A stretch of 64,000 nucleotides of DNA, from positions 402,001 to 466,000 of the forward strand of contig NZ_JAMCOS010000001.1 in assembly GCF_028069655.1 (NCBI RefSeq), read 5' to 3'. This stretch comes from Acidovorax sp. NCPPB 4044 (GTDB lineage: Bacteria; Pseudomonadota; Gammaproteobacteria; Burkholderiales; Burkholderiaceae_C). The notes below the pieces were generated by a model. It did no database searches and was not told where the DNA came from. It saw nothing but the letters and a program-made list of their open reading frames with translations. Of this stretch, positions 17,971 through 33,216 are shown piece after piece (the stretch's first letter is position 1; each line of letters opens with the position of its first letter). The position numbers were made by a program, and so were the translations under genes.

Positions 17971-19818
17971 ATGAAATCATTGATCAAGGCCATCGCGTTA
18001 TCGCTGGCCGCCACGCTCGTGGCGTGTGGTGGGGGTGGGGGAAGTGCCGGAGGCACCGACACGGGCGGCACGACGACGCCAGCGGTTGCATCCATCGAGG
18101 TCCTGACATCGGCCACGGGGTTGGCCTCTGCGGACACGACCGGTGTCACCGTCACCGCTGTGGTGAAGGATGCCTCCAACAATTCGATCGCTTCCAAGGC
18201 CGTGTCCTTCAGCGCGAGCAGTGGCACGCTGACCAGCGTCGCGGCCTCGACAGGCACCGACGGGCGCGCCACGGCCGTGCTGACCGCAGGCAATGACCGC
18301 TCCAACCGCGACATCGTCGTCACGGTGACTTCCGGCTCCATCACCCAGAAGGCCACGATTCCCGTCACAGGCACTACGCTGACGGCTTCCGGCTCGACGT
18401 CCCTCCTGACCGGTGCATCCACCAGTTTCGCCGTCAGCCTCCGCGACAGCAGCGGCGTGGCGATCTCGGGCGCTGCGGTGACAGCGTCCTCGTCCCTGGG
18501 CAATGCCATCACGGCCAGCAGCACGAATACCGATGGCAATGGCTCGGTCACGCTGGCCTACGCTGCCACGCGCAGCGGCACGGACACGTTGACGATCCAG
18601 GGTGCAGGCGCCTCGCAGGCCCTCACCGTGAACGTCAGCAGCGTGAATTTCGCGTTCACGTCGCCGTCCGCCAACACGGAAGTGGAAGTCAACAGCAGCC
18701 GTGCCGTGACGGTGCGGTACCTGTCCGGCGGCGTCGGCGTGGCCGGCAAGGCCGTGTCGTTCGGTACCACCCGCGGCACAGTCTCGCCTGCTCAGGCAGT
18801 GACGGATGCCAATGGCACGGCCACCGTGCAGGTGACTTCGCCGTCCGTCGGCGTGGCGACCGTGAGTGCCCGTGTGGACGACAGCGCGATCACCACCTTG
18901 CCTGTGAGCTTCGTGGCCTCGACGCCCGCGACCCTGGTGCTGCAGACCTCCTCGGCAGCCCTGGCTCCCAACAGCCCCGGCAGCTCGACCAACCAGGTGC
19001 AACTGCGCGCCACGGTGCGCGATGCCGCCGGCAATGCCGTCAAGGGCAAGACCGTCTTCTTTACGGCGGTGCAGGATCTGAGCGGTGGCTCCATCAAGAC
19101 GGGCACCGCCGTGACGGACGCCAACGGCCTGGCCACCGACGTGTTCGTGTCGGGCGCCACGTCGACGGCCGCCAATGGTGTGCAGATCCGGGCCACGGTG
19201 GCCAACACCGCGATCAGCGCCGTCTCGTCCCTGACGGTGAGCAGCCAGGCGCTCTTCATCTCGATTGCTGCGAACAACACCATCGAAAAGCAGACCACCA
19301 CGTACCGCAAGACCTTCTCCGTGCAGGTCACGGACGCCAATGGCGCACCGGTGGCCAACCAGAACGTCACGCTGTCGTACTGGGCTCCTGTCTTCGGCAA
19401 GGGCACCATGGATTTCGATGGGGTCAACGGCGTCTGGACGAACGGCAACACGGCCACGCTCACCCGCTCGGTCGGCTGCCTGAACGAAGACACCAATCGC
19501 AATGGCATTCTGGACACGGGTGAAGACCGTGATGGAAACGGCCGCCTGAGCCCGGGCCTGCCCGCGGCAATCGCACCGGCATCGGTGACGACGGATGCGG
19601 TCGGCGCTGCCACCTTCACACTGACCTACGGCCAGCAATACGCCAACTGGATCCTGTTCGAACTGGCCGCCAAGGCGGTGGTCGCGGGCACGGAATCCAG
19701 CTCTTTCTTCAATTTCAGCGCCTCTGCCAGCGCGGACGACATGACCAGTGCAACGGTGCCCCCGGCATCGCGCGTCAGCCCCTTCGGCACGGCCCTCAAT
19801 TGCGCGGACCCCAGCTGA
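17971..19818 (+). CDS. Ig-like (Big-1) repeat lipoprotein downstream of pilQ
   Basis: The 615-aa product has a lipoprotein signal with lipobox LVAC followed by a Gly-rich linker, then about five bacterial Ig-like domains of invasin/Big-1 type, each ending in a TDANG- or TDGNG-type turn (for example VTDANGTATVQV). Near residues 505-530 there is an Asp/Asn-rich stretch, DTNRNGILDTGEDRDGNGRL, that resembles paired EF-hand/dockerin calcium loops. I chose ATG 17971; a TTG 12 bp upstream would weaken the signal. It should be surface-exposed or periplasmic and could be an adhesin or a pilus accessory factor. The function is not known to me. Confidence 0.8.
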   Translation: MKSLIKAIALSLAATLVACGGGGGSAGGTDTGGTTTPAVASIEVLTSATGLASADTTGVTVTAVVKDASNNSIASKAVSFSASSGTLTSVAASTGTDGRATAVLTAGNDRSNRDIVVTVTSGSITQKATIPVTGTTLTASGSTSLLTGASTSFAVSLRDSSGVAISGAAVTASSSLGNAITASSTNTDGNGSVTLAYAATRSGTDTLTIQGAGASQALTVNVSSVNFAFTSPSANTEVEVNSSRAVTVRYLSGGVGVAGKAVSFGTTRGTVSPAQAVTDANGTATVQVTSPSVGVATVSARVDDSAITTLPVSFVASTPATLVLQTSSAALAPNSPGSSTNQVQLRATVRDAAGNAVKGKTVFFTAVQDLSGGSIKTGTAVTDANGLATDVFVSGATSTAANGVQIRATVANTAISAVSSLTVSSQALFISIAANNTIEKQTTTYRKTFSVQVTDANGAPVANQNVTLSYWAPVFGKGTMDFDGVNGVWTNGNTATLTRSVGCLNEDTNRNGILDTGEDRDGNGRLSPGLPAAIAPASVTTDAVGAATFTLTYGQQYANWILFELAAKAVVAGTESSSFFNFSASASADDMTSATVPPASRVSPFGTALNCADPS

Positions 19819-20348
19819 GCATCCACCTCATCGGCCTTCCAGGCTCGGGCAAATCCACCGTCGGGCGCCAGTTGGCCCGGCGGCTGGGGTTGCCCTTCAT
19901 CGATTCGGACCACGTGATCGAGCAGCGCATCGGCGGCTCGATCCGTGGTTTTTTCGATCGTGAGGGGGAATCCGCCTTCAGGGATCTGGAGGAGGAGATC
20001 ATCCGCGAGCTGACGGAGGCGAAAGAGGCGCGCGTGCTCGCGACAGGCGGGGGCGCGGTGATCCGCCCGGCCAACCGCGCTCGCCTGCGCGAGCGGGGCA
20101 CGGTGGTGTACCTGAATGCATCGCCCGAGGAAATCTTCCGCCATATCCGCCACGACCAGACCCGGCCGCTGCTGCAGGTGGCCTCGCCACTCGACCGGTT
20201 GCGCGAATTGCAGCGCGAGCGGGATCCGCTGTACCGGGAAACGGCGCATTTCGTGGTGTCTCCGGGGCGCGGCAAGAACGTCGCAGCGCTGGTGCAGCAC
20301 ATTGCCATGCAGATAGAACTGGCCGGGCCGCCACCCCTGGCGCCTTGA
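19800..20348 (+). CDS. aroK: Shikimate kinase
   Basis: AroK phosphorylates shikimate in the chorismate pathway. The 182-aa protein has the P-loop GLPGSGKST, the shikimate-binding DSDHVIE and [21 protein letters not shown], and the lid RHDQTRPLL with the ERDPLY motif. The start appears to be TTG 19800, overlapping the previous gene by 19 bp; no ATG lies before the P-loop. It is followed by aroB, the usual partner in this position, after 271 bp. Confidence 0.93.
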   Translation: MRGPQLSIHLIGLPGSGKSTVGRQLARRLGLPFIDSDHVIEQRIGGSIRGFFDREGESAFRDLEEEIIRELTEAKEARVLATGGGAVIRPANRARLRERGTVVYLNASPEEIFRHIRHDQTRPLLQVASPLDRLRELQRERDPLYRETAHFVVSPGRGKNVAALVQHIAMQIELAGPPPLAP

Positions 20349-20619
20349 GGCCAGAGCCCAGCCCCCCGGGGGCCTTGCAGCCGGGCGGCTTGGCCGCTTG
20401 GCCGCGCCGCAATCGGAGCCAGTCTTGCAAGACGGCGGGCACATGCTGCGCCCTCCCGCCAACGCACCGACGGTCCTCCAAGGCCGCACCATGTACTGCA
20501 CGCCCTCCGGCGCACAGGACCCAGCAGCACGAACAAACGCGCCGGAGCCGTGGCGCACCATGCCCTCCCCGGCAGGCCGGCTGCGGTGCGCGCAGCGGAA
20601 GCCGATAGACTCCGGGGCC
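20349..20619. other. Intergenic region between aroK and aroB
   Basis: No gene is supported here, although the aroB frame stays open upstream. Two small palindromes are visible: CCCCCGGGGG near 20363 and GTCTTGCAAGAC at 20422-20433. No T-run follows either, so they are not obvious terminators. Confidence 0.4.
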
Positions 20620-21846
20620 ATGACTGCCGACGCCCCCCTTGCTCGCGATACCGACCGGTCCCCACGGTCGTCGCCTTCGTCCTCCAGCGGATCTGCCACC
20701 TCCCTCTCGACGGAACGCGGTTGGCCGCCGGGCCGCGGCGATGGGCACGTGCCGCCGTCGCGCGTGGAAATTCCGCTGGGTGACCGGAGCTACGGCATCG
20801 AGATCGGCGCGGGCCTGCTGGACGAGGCGGGCATCTATGCGGCGTGCCCCAAGGCCGCCTGTGCGCTCATCGTAACCAACGAGACCGTGGCGCCGCTGTA
20901 TGCCGAGCGTCTGCGCCAGGCCATCGCCCCCCGCTATTCCGAGGTGTTCATCGTCTCCTTGCCGGACGGCGAGGAGCACAAGGACTGGCAGACGCTGAAC
21001 CGCATCTTCGATGCGCTGCTGTCCCATGGCTGTGACCGCAAGACCGTGCTGTTCGCGCTGGGCGGCGGCGTCGTGGGCGACATGACCGGCTTCGCGGCGG
21101 CAAGCTACATGCGCGGCGTGCCCTTCGTGCAGGTACCGACGACGCTGCTCGCGCAGGTGGATTCGTCGGTGGGCGGCAAGACGGCGATCAACCATCCGCT
21201 CGGCAAGAACATGATCGGTGCGTTCTACCAGCCGCAATTGGTGGTGTGCGACCTGTCCACGCTGTCCACGCTGCCCGCGCGCGAACTGAGCGCGGGGCTG
21301 GCGGAAGTGATCAAGTACGGGCCGATCGCCGACATGGAGTTCATGGCATGGCTCGAAGACCACGTCGATGCCCTGCGGGCCGGCGACCACGCGGCGCTCG
21401 CGCACGCCGTGCGGCGCAGCTGCGAGATCAAGGCCTGGGTGGTGGGGCAGGACGAGCGCGAAGCCGGCCTGCGGGCCATCCTGAACTTCGGCCACACTTT
21501 CGGCCACGCCATCGAGGCCGGCATGGGGTATGGCGTGTGGCTGCACGGCGAGGGCGTGGGTGCCGGCATGGTGATGGCGGCCGAACTATCGCACCGGCTG
21601 GGGCTTGTGGACGCGGTTTTCGTGGAGCGCCTGCGCGCCCTCATCGTGCGCGCCGGGCTGCCGGTGCGCGGTGCCGTGATCGACCCCTCGGACAACGCCG
21701 GCCGCTACCTCGAACTCATGCGCCTGGACAAGAAATCCGAAGGCGGCGAGATCCGCTTCGTGGTCATCGATGGCCCGGGGCGTGCCTCCATGCGCCCGGC
21801 GCCCGATGCGCTGGTGCGCGAGGTCGTCGACGCCTGCTGCGCCTGA
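20620..21846 (+). CDS. aroB: 3-Dehydroquinate synthase
   Basis: AroB converts DAHP to 3-dehydroquinate using NAD and a metal ion. The NAD-binding glycine run [11 protein letters not shown], the [19 protein letters not shown] segment and the metal ligands in the [19 protein letters not shown] and [10 protein letters not shown] motifs are all present. The 408-aa form starting at ATG 20620 carries an N-terminal extension of about 45 residues, Ser/Arg/Pro-rich and not part of the fold (which starts at about [13 protein letters not shown]). The real start may therefore be further in, but no better start codon with a ribosome-binding site stands out. Confidence 0.95.
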   Translation: MTADAPLARDTDRSPRSSPSSSSGSATSLSTERGWPPGRGDGHVPPSRVEIPLGDRSYGIEIGAGLLDEAGIYAACPKAACALIVTNETVAPLYAERLRQAIAPRYSEVFIVSLPDGEEHKDWQTLNRIFDALLSHGCDRKTVLFALGGGVVGDMTGFAAASYMRGVPFVQVPTTLLAQVDSSVGGKTAINHPLGKNMIGAFYQPQLVVCDLSTLSTLPARELSAGLAEVIKYGPIADMEFMAWLEDHVDALRAGDHAALAHAVRRSCEIKAWVVGQDEREAGLRAILNFGHTFGHAIEAGMGYGVWLHGEGVGAGMVMAAELSHRLGLVDAVFVERLRALIVRAGLPVRGAVIDPSDNAGRYLELMRLDKKSEGGEIRFVVIDGPGRASMRPAPDALVREVVDACCA

Positions 21847-21864
21847 GCGACCCGGACCGCCACG

Positions 21865-23133
21865 GTGCAGCCAGAACCCTCCTTCGTCCCGGGCGCCCGC
21901 GCGGGCAGCGCGCCGCAGCCGCCGCAAGGGCAGGGGAGCACGCCGGCCTGCGTGCCGCTGCTGGCGCCGTATGCCTGCGACCCGGCCCTGACGCGCGGGC
22001 GCAGGCATCCGCAGTCGCTCGCGCCCACGCGCACCGAATACCAGCGCGACCGCGACCGCATCGTGCACTCGACGGCGTTCCGACGGCTGGTCTACAAGAC
22101 GCAGGTGTTCCTCAACCATGAGGGCGACCTGTTCCGCACCCGGCTCACGCATTCGCTGGAAGTGGCGCAGCTGGGGCGGTCCATCGCGCGTTCGCTGCGC
22201 ATCAACGAGGACCTGGTCGAGGCCGTCTCGCTCGCGCACGACCTGGGCCACACGCCGTTCGGCCATGCGGGGCAGGATGCGCTGCACGAGTGCATGGCGC
22301 AGCAGGGCGGCTTCGAGCACAACCTGCAGAGCCTGCGCGTGGTCGATGCGCTGGAAGAGCGCTACCCGGACTACGACGGCCTGAACCTGACCTTCGAGAC
22401 GCGCGAGGGCATCCTCAAGCACTGCTCCCGCGCAAACGCCGAGCGCCTGGAGGCTCAGGAGCCCGGCGGCGTCGGCGCGCGCTTCCTGCTCCGGCAGCAG
22501 CCGGGCCTGGAGGCGCAGCTCTGCAACCTGGCCGACGAGATCGCCTACAACGCCCACGACATCGACGACGGCGTGCGCTCCGGGCTGATCACGCTGGCGC
22601 AGTTGCGGGACCTGCCGCTCTTCGACCGCTTCCGTGCCGATGCCGAGCGCGACCATCCGCACCTGGGCGGGCCGCAGGCGCAGCGCCGGCTGCTGCACGA
22701 GGCCATCCGCCGCATGCTGAGTGCGCAGGTCTACGACGTGATCGATGCCACCGGGGCCGCCATCGCGGAGGCGGCGCCGCGCACCGTGGACGACGTGCGC
22801 CGCCTGCCGCCGCTGGTGGGTTTCAGCGCCTCCATGCGGGAGCAGTCGCAGGCGCTCAAGCGCTTTCTGTTCCAGAACCTGTACCGGCACCCGCAGGTCA
22901 TGGAGACCACGGGCCTGGCCAAGCAGGTGGTGCGCGAGCTGTTCGAGATCTACGCCGCACGGCCAGCCGAGATGAAGCACCGCTTCGCGGACCGCGCGGC
23001 CGCGGCGCTGGAGGGCGGTGCGTCCGGCGCCTTGCCGCATGCGCGCACCGTGGCCGATTTCATCGCAGGCATGACCGACCGGTTCGCGGTGCGCGAGCAC
23101 GAGCGGCTCACGGGCGTGCGCCTGCTGGCCTGA
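21865..23133 (+). CDS. dgt: dGTPase-like deoxynucleoside triphosphohydrolase (HD family)
   Basis: The enzyme hydrolyses dNTPs to the deoxynucleoside and triphosphate. The 422-aa product has the HD-domain metal ligands in TRLTHSLEVAQ and AHDLGHTPFGHAG, and LADEIAYNAHDIDDG. It belongs to the shorter, type 2 dGTPase-like group. The start is GTG 21865, 18 bp after aroB; the first 50 or so residues are low-complexity and an internal GTG could be used instead. It is placed directly after aroKB, as in many Burkholderiales. Confidence 0.92.
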   Translation: MQPEPSFVPGARAGSAPQPPQGQGSTPACVPLLAPYACDPALTRGRRHPQSLAPTRTEYQRDRDRIVHSTAFRRLVYKTQVFLNHEGDLFRTRLTHSLEVAQLGRSIARSLRINEDLVEAVSLAHDLGHTPFGHAGQDALHECMAQQGGFEHNLQSLRVVDALEERYPDYDGLNLTFETREGILKHCSRANAERLEAQEPGGVGARFLLRQQPGLEAQLCNLADEIAYNAHDIDDGVRSGLITLAQLRDLPLFDRFRADAERDHPHLGGPQAQRRLLHEAIRRMLSAQVYDVIDATGAAIAEAAPRTVDDVRRLPPLVGFSASMREQSQALKRFLFQNLYRHPQVMETTGLAKQVVRELFEIYAARPAEMKHRFADRAAAALEGGASGALPHARTVADFIAGMTDRFAVREHERLTGVRLLA

Positions 23134-23156
23134 CGGCGGGTGGGCGGAGGGCCGGC

Positions 23157-23192
23157 GGCCAGCGCGGCCCGGGCGGCCAGCGCGGCCCGGGC
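23157..23192 (+). repeat. Tandem 18-bp duplication downstream of dgt
   Basis: The 18-nt unit GGCCAGCGCGGCCCGGGC occurs twice without a gap (23157-23174 and 23175-23192). It lies in the noncoding gap between dgt and the DUF1415 gene. No function is apparent. Confidence 0.7.
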
Positions 23193-23277
23193 TGCCGGCT
23201 GGCCGCCGTTTGCCCGGGGACAAGGCCTGCCGGCGGCCCCGCCGATAAAATCGCGGCTTCCCCCCCAGAAAGACCCC

Positions 23278-23910
23278 ATGAGCGAATCCCCTGCCGGCGC
23301 AGTGCCGCCTGCCGCCAATGCCTGCGCGTCCGTGCACCAGACCGTGATCGAGGACATGGTGCGCTGGCTGGAGCGTGCCGTCATCGGCCTGAACCTATGC
23401 CCCTTCGCCAAGGCCGTCCATGTGAAGGAGCAGATCCATTACGTGGTGAGCGATGCCACCGACGCGCGCGGCCTGATCGAAGACCTGCAGCGCGAGCTGG
23501 AGGCGCTGGCCGAAGCCTCGCCCGAACGGCGCGACACCACGTTGCTCATGGCGCCGGGCTGCATGGAGGATTTCCTCGATTTCAACGACTTCCTGGGGCT
23601 GGCCGACGATCTGGTGGAGGCGATGGACCTGGGCGGCATCCTGCAGGTGGCCTCGTTCCACCCGCGCTTCCAGTTCGCGGACACCGCGGTGGACGACGTG
23701 GGCAACGCCACCAACCGCGCGCCGTACCCCACGCTGCACCTGCTGCGCGAGGAAAGCATCGACCGCGCCGTGGAAGCCTTTCCCGAGGCCGAGGCGATCT
23801 TCGAGAAGAACATCGAGATGCTCGAAGCACTGGGCGCCGAGGGCTGGGCCGCGCTGGACGTGGGCCCGCGCTGCCCCGTCGCGCACGGCGCTGCCGGGGG
23901 CGGAGCGTGA
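23278..23910 (+). CDS. DUF1415 family protein
   Basis: The 210-aa product is cytoplasmic, with no signal peptide or membrane segment. The characteristic start of the family is seen in VIGLNLCPFAKAVHV, and a second conserved block is HPRFQFADTAVDDVGNATNRAPYP. The family is widespread in Proteobacteria and its biochemical role is not established. ATG 23278 is the natural start. The stop overlaps the GTG of the following methyltransferase gene (GTGA), indicating coupled expression. Confidence 0.85.
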   Translation: MSESPAGAVPPAANACASVHQTVIEDMVRWLERAVIGLNLCPFAKAVHVKEQIHYVVSDATDARGLIEDLQRELEALAEASPERRDTTLLMAPGCMEDFLDFNDFLGLADDLVEAMDLGGILQVASFHPRFQFADTAVDDVGNATNRAPYPTLHLLREESIDRAVEAFPEAEAIFEKNIEMLEALGAEGWAALDVGPRCPVAHGAAGGGA

Positions 23911-24839
23911 AGCCCGCGCGCGCCCCCAAGTCAGTCCCCCGCGCCGGTGCGCAGGCCCCGGCTGCCGACGCGCAGGTGATGCAGGAACTGCGCCCGGGCC
24001 AGTCGGTGGAACTGCTCAAGGAGCTGCACATCCTCACGCGCGATGGCCGGCTCAACCAGGACTCGCGGCGCAAGCTCAAGCAGGTCTACCACCTGTTCCA
24101 GTTCATCGAGCCGCTGCTGCGCGAGTTCGCCCAGGACGGGCAGGCGCCCACGCTGGCCGACCACGGTGCGGGCAAGTCGTACCTGGGCTTCATCCTCTAC
24201 GACCTGTTCTTCCGCGAGCTGGGCCGCGGGCACATCTACGGCATCGAGACGCGGGCCGAGCTGGTGGCGCGGTCGGAGGCGCTGGCGCAGCGGCTGGGTT
24301 TCGACCGCATGGCCTTCCTGCACCTGACCGTGGCGGAATCGACCGCCGCCGCGGCGCTGCCCGCACGCTTCGACGTGGTCACGGCGCTGCACGCCTGCGA
24401 TACCGCGACGGACGATGCCATCGCCTTCGGGCTGGCGAAGCAGGCGCGCGCCATGGTGATCGTGCCGTGCTGCCAGGCCGAAGTGGCCGCCTGCCTGCGC
24501 CAGAACAAGGCGCTGGCGCTCGCGCGCACGCCGCTGGCCGAACTGTGGCGCCACCCGCTGCACACGCGCGAGCTGGGCAGCCAGCTCACCAACGTCCTGC
24601 GCTGCCTCTACCTGGAAGCCAGCGGCTACCAGGTGACGGTGACCGAGCTGGTCGGCTGGGAGCACAGCATGAAGAACGAGCTGATCGTCGCGCGCCACAC
24701 CGGCCAGCGCAAGCGCAGCGCGGCCGAGCGGCTGCGCGCCATCCTGGCGGAATTCGGCCTGGAGCAGGAGCTGGCGGCGCGGTTCCCGCTGACGGCCGCC
24801 CCGGTTCCTTCCGGGGCGGTGGCGCAAGAGTCTGCATGA
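23907..24839 (+). CDS. SAM-dependent methyltransferase (Methyltransf_32/METTL25-TRM13-like)
   Basis: The 310-aa protein contains the SAM-binding motif LADHGAGKSYLGF, an acidic motif after it (YGIETRAELV), and TALHACDTATDDAIAFG followed by VIVPCCQAEV. This pattern resembles the Methyltransf_32 group related to TRM13 and METTL25. An RNA substrate is possible but not demonstrated by the sequence. The start is GTG 23907, overlapping the DUF1415 stop. Seven bases after the stop begins copy C of the dispersed repeat. Confidence 0.75.
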   Translation: MKPARAPKSVPRAGAQAPAADAQVMQELRPGQSVELLKELHILTRDGRLNQDSRRKLKQVYHLFQFIEPLLREFAQDGQAPTLADHGAGKSYLGFILYDLFFRELGRGHIYGIETRAELVARSEALAQRLGFDRMAFLHLTVAESTAAAALPARFDVVTALHACDTATDDAIAFGLAKQARAMVIVPCCQAEVAACLRQNKALALARTPLAELWRHPLHTRELGSQLTNVLRCLYLEASGYQVTVTELVGWEHSMKNELIVARHTGQRKRSAAERLRAILAEFGLEQELAARFPLTAAPVPSGAVAQESA

Positions 24840-24845
24840 AATATG

Positions 24846-24895
24846 CTCCATGCCGCCGGATCCATTGAATAGTTTGCTATAAAAATCATAGTAAA
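24846..24895 (-). repeat. Dispersed ~50-bp element, copy C
   Basis: Read on the minus strand: TTTACTAT, loop, ATAGCAAACTATTCAATG, GAT, CCGGCGGCATGGAGC. The stem has one A-C mismatch. The G/C-rich tail faces the methyltransferase stop and the hairpin faces the REP-associated transposase gene, which starts about 200 bp away. Confidence 0.85.
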
Positions 24896-25096
24896 TGAAC
24901 CGGGGCTCGCAGGCGGCGCACCGTGGGCGCCCCGGGGTGGCGGGCAGCACCCGGCGAGGCGGTCGCGGCCGGGTGCCATGACGCAGGCCGTGCGCGCGGT
25001 GCGGTCCGTCGCGGCGAGGGCGCCGGAAGGGGCCGGCCGAGCGCTCTAAGATCGCGCTCCACGCTGCTGCCTTCGCCTATTGCCCGCTCGCTCGCC

Positions 25097-25798
25097 ATGG
25101 CCCGCCTTCCCCGCCTGACCCTGCCCGGGTACCCTCACCACGTCATCCACCGCGGCAACAACCGCCAGGTGGTGTTCGTGGACCGGCAGGACCGCGAGGC
25201 CCTGCTGGACCTGTTGGCGGAGCAGTCCCGCGCCTGCGGGGTCGCCATCCATGCCTATGTGCTGATGGACAACCATTTCCACCTGCTGGCCACGCCGCGC
25301 ACCGCGGAAGGCCTGCCGTTGCTGATGCAGGCCGTCGGGCGCAGCTACGTGCGGGCCTTCAACCAGCGCCACGGGCGCAGCGGCACGCTGTGGGAGGGGC
25401 GCTACCGCTCCACGGTGCTGGAGGCCGAACGGTACCTGCTGGCCTGCATGGCCTACATCGATCTCAATCCCGTGCGGGCCGGGCTGGTGGCCCAGCCGGA
25501 GGACTACCCCTGGTCCAGCCACGCCCACGCGCTGGGCCTGCGGGCGGACCGGGTGGTGACGCCGCACGCGCTCTACTGGGCGCTGGGCAATACACCGTTC
25601 GCGCGCGAGGCCGCCTATGCGGCCCTGGTGCAGGCCGGGCTGGCGGCGTCGGAGCAGGGACGCATTACCGAGGCGACGCTGGCGGGCTGGGCGCTGGGAA
25701 GCGATCCGTTCGCCACCGCGCTGCAAGCGCAGACCGCGCGAAGGGTGACCAAGGCCCGCGCAGGGCGCCCCCGCAAGAGCGACGACGGCTCTCCCTGA
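25097..25798 (+). mobile_element. REP-associated tyrosine transposase (RAYT, Y1_Tnp/IS200-like)
   Basis: The 233-aa product belongs to the single-gene Y1 transposase family that moves or maintains REP-type repeats. The HUH motif is seen in DNHFHLL (about residues 55-61), and the catalytic tyrosine is probably in GRSYVRAFNQRHGRSGTLWEGRY. The domain ends with the family-typical DLNPVRAGLV and YPWSS. ATG 25097 fits the family start MARLPRLTLPGYPHHVIHRG. The gene is complete and has no partner such as tnpB. Copy C of the dispersed element lies upstream, and two near-identical 15-bp direct repeats lie downstream. Confidence 0.88.
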
Positions 25799-25842
25799 AG
25801 GCGACGTGAGTTACGAAGGGATGAAAACATCCTTTTTTGATA

Positions 25843-25906
25843 TGTCCCTAATTAAAAGAAAAACGAATGTTGCATAAATAAAATCAGTATCTGACCCCAA
25901 TTAAAA
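25843..25906 (+). repeat. Paired direct repeats downstream of the RAYT gene
   Basis: TGTCCCTAATTAAAA (25843-25857) and TGACCCCAATTAAAA (25892-25906) match at 13 of 15 positions, 49 bp apart, in an A/T-rich stretch unlike its surroundings. Sequences of this type commonly flank solitary Y1 transposases in beta-proteobacteria, so they may be transposase recognition sites. They end 70 bp before gltB. Confidence 0.55.
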
Positions 25907-25975
25907 TACTTGATGTGCATAACGTCATGCACTACGCTCGGGCTCCCTGCGACCAATTTCCCCGAGGAGAGCGCC

Positions 25976-30718
<4,743 letters not shown>

Positions 30719-30775
30719 GGCCGCACCACGCACCCCACGCCGACCACGCAACGCACAACGACAGGACACGCAATC

Positions 30776-32260
<1,485 letters not shown>

Positions 32261-32314
32261 AGCGGCCTGCGGGCACAGGCGTCCTGCATGCGGGGCGCTT
32301 GCGCCCAGTGAAAG

Positions 32315-32342
32315 AAAAATGGCGCCCGGAGGCGCCATTTTT
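32315..32342 (+). terminator. Intrinsic terminator after gltD
   Basis: AAAAATGGCGCC and GGCGCCATTTTT are perfect inverted repeats separated by CGGA. The T-run follows the stem on the plus strand and an equivalent run exists on the minus strand, so it can work in both directions. Confidence 0.9.
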
Positions 32343-32381
32343 CTTGGAGGGATGCCGCCGATCAGGGATGGATATGCCCCT

Positions 32382-32530
32382 TGATGCGCATCGCCACCAC
32401 GCGCCCGAGCGGATCATGCGCGAAGGAGCGGCGGCTGCCGTCCGGGCGCGCCTCCTGCGCCATGCGGTTGGCGGCGTCGTAGCCCAAACCAGCCGGTCCG
32501 CGCCGTCGGCCCGCGTCACGGACATGGAGT
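32382..32530 (-). pseudogene. Multiply deleted remnant of an rhs gene
   Basis: The segment repeats, nearly base for base, pieces of the intact rhs gene: 32386-32490 matches about 35513-35620, and the rest corresponds to short blocks near 35657-35672, 35768-35793 and 35818-35838. The pieces are in order but the sequence between them is missing, and the joints fall at short shared words such as GGCGTCGTAG and CGCCGTCG. It encodes parts of the YD-repeat region and no open frame of meaningful length. Confidence 0.8.
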
Positions 32531-32546
32531 TGGCATTGAAATCGGC

Positions 32547-32580
32547 CTCATGCCGCCGGATTCATTGAATAGTTTGCTAT
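32547..32580 (-). repeat. Dispersed element, copy D (half unit)
   Basis: On the minus strand this reads ATAGCAAACTATTCAATG, AAT, then CCGGCGGCATGAGG. The left arm of the hairpin is missing: the sequence stops matching at 32581. The truncation lies on the side of the Rhs immunity gene. Copy E, in the opposite orientation, closes the other side of the rhs-vgrG cassette. Confidence 0.75.
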
Positions 32581-32614
32581 TGATTCAGGAGTGAAAAAGG
32601 TGTGCAACAACGCT

Positions 32615-33214
32615 TCAGCCGGGCTTGGAAGTGAGATAGGCCATGGTGTTGTTGGTGAGGTAGAGGCCATCCAGCCGGTCGAATCGGGCGATGGCATCGG
32701 GCCAGGCGATGAACTTGGCGTGCGGCTTAGGACTTACCACGCCTGCTTCTAGGTTGGTGATGGGGTAGAGCTTTCTTCCGTGCTTCTTGCATATATTCCA
32801 GACTGCCTTGACAAAAGCATCAGTCTCAGGATTTTTCACACTGTCATAAGAAGCCATCAGGGTGCCATTGCGAAGACCTCCAGGAATATATTCTGCTTTA
32901 GATGAGTGCAGATACTTCACTATTCCATTTCCGATGGTTCCGCCGTGATAAATGCCTGAGCTTCCTATTTCCTTTATCAGATTATTTGAATAAAAATCGA
33001 GAGTGATGATTTTCCCGCTCACAATGGCAACAGAGGAGTTTGCAGCGCTATAGCACTCATCAACAGAGTTCTTTACTACCGGAGAAGCGGATTTCCAAGC
33101 GTAGTTATCGATGAAATAAAGCTCATCAATCTCTTTTTTCAATAGCGCCGAGAACTCTGCTTCGTCTGCGCGCGTCATGAACAACTCGATGGAAAGAATC
33201 TTCTGGCTAGACAT
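32615..33214 (-). CDS. Probable immunity protein to the adjacent Rhs toxin
   Basis: I do not recognise the family of this 199-aa protein. It has no signal peptide or membrane helix, so it should act in the cytoplasm. Its gene begins 2 bp after the rhs stop, which is the position of Rhs immunity genes, and its base composition is much lower in G+C than the flanking DNA, as is usual for exchanged toxin-immunity tips. The N-terminal half is acidic (DEAEFSALLKKEIDELYFIDNY), which would suit binding to a basic nuclease. The call rests on position and composition, not on homology. Confidence 0.7.
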   Translation of the reverse strand: MSSQKILSIELFMTRADEAEFSALLKKEIDELYFIDNYAWKSASPVVKNSVDECYSAANSSVAIVSGKIITLDFYSNNLIKEIGSSGIYHGGTIGNGIVKYLHSSKAEYIPGGLRNGTLMASYDSVKNPETDAFVKAVWNICKKHGRKLYPITNLEAGVVSPKPHAKFIAWPDAIARFDRLDGLYLTNNTMAYLTSKPG

Positions 33215-33216
33215 AT

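Noticed and set aside
20398-20619. N-terminal extension of aroB through the open frame upstream
   Set aside because: The extra 74 residues have no similarity to the enzyme, and a start at 20620 already leaves a long low-complexity leader.
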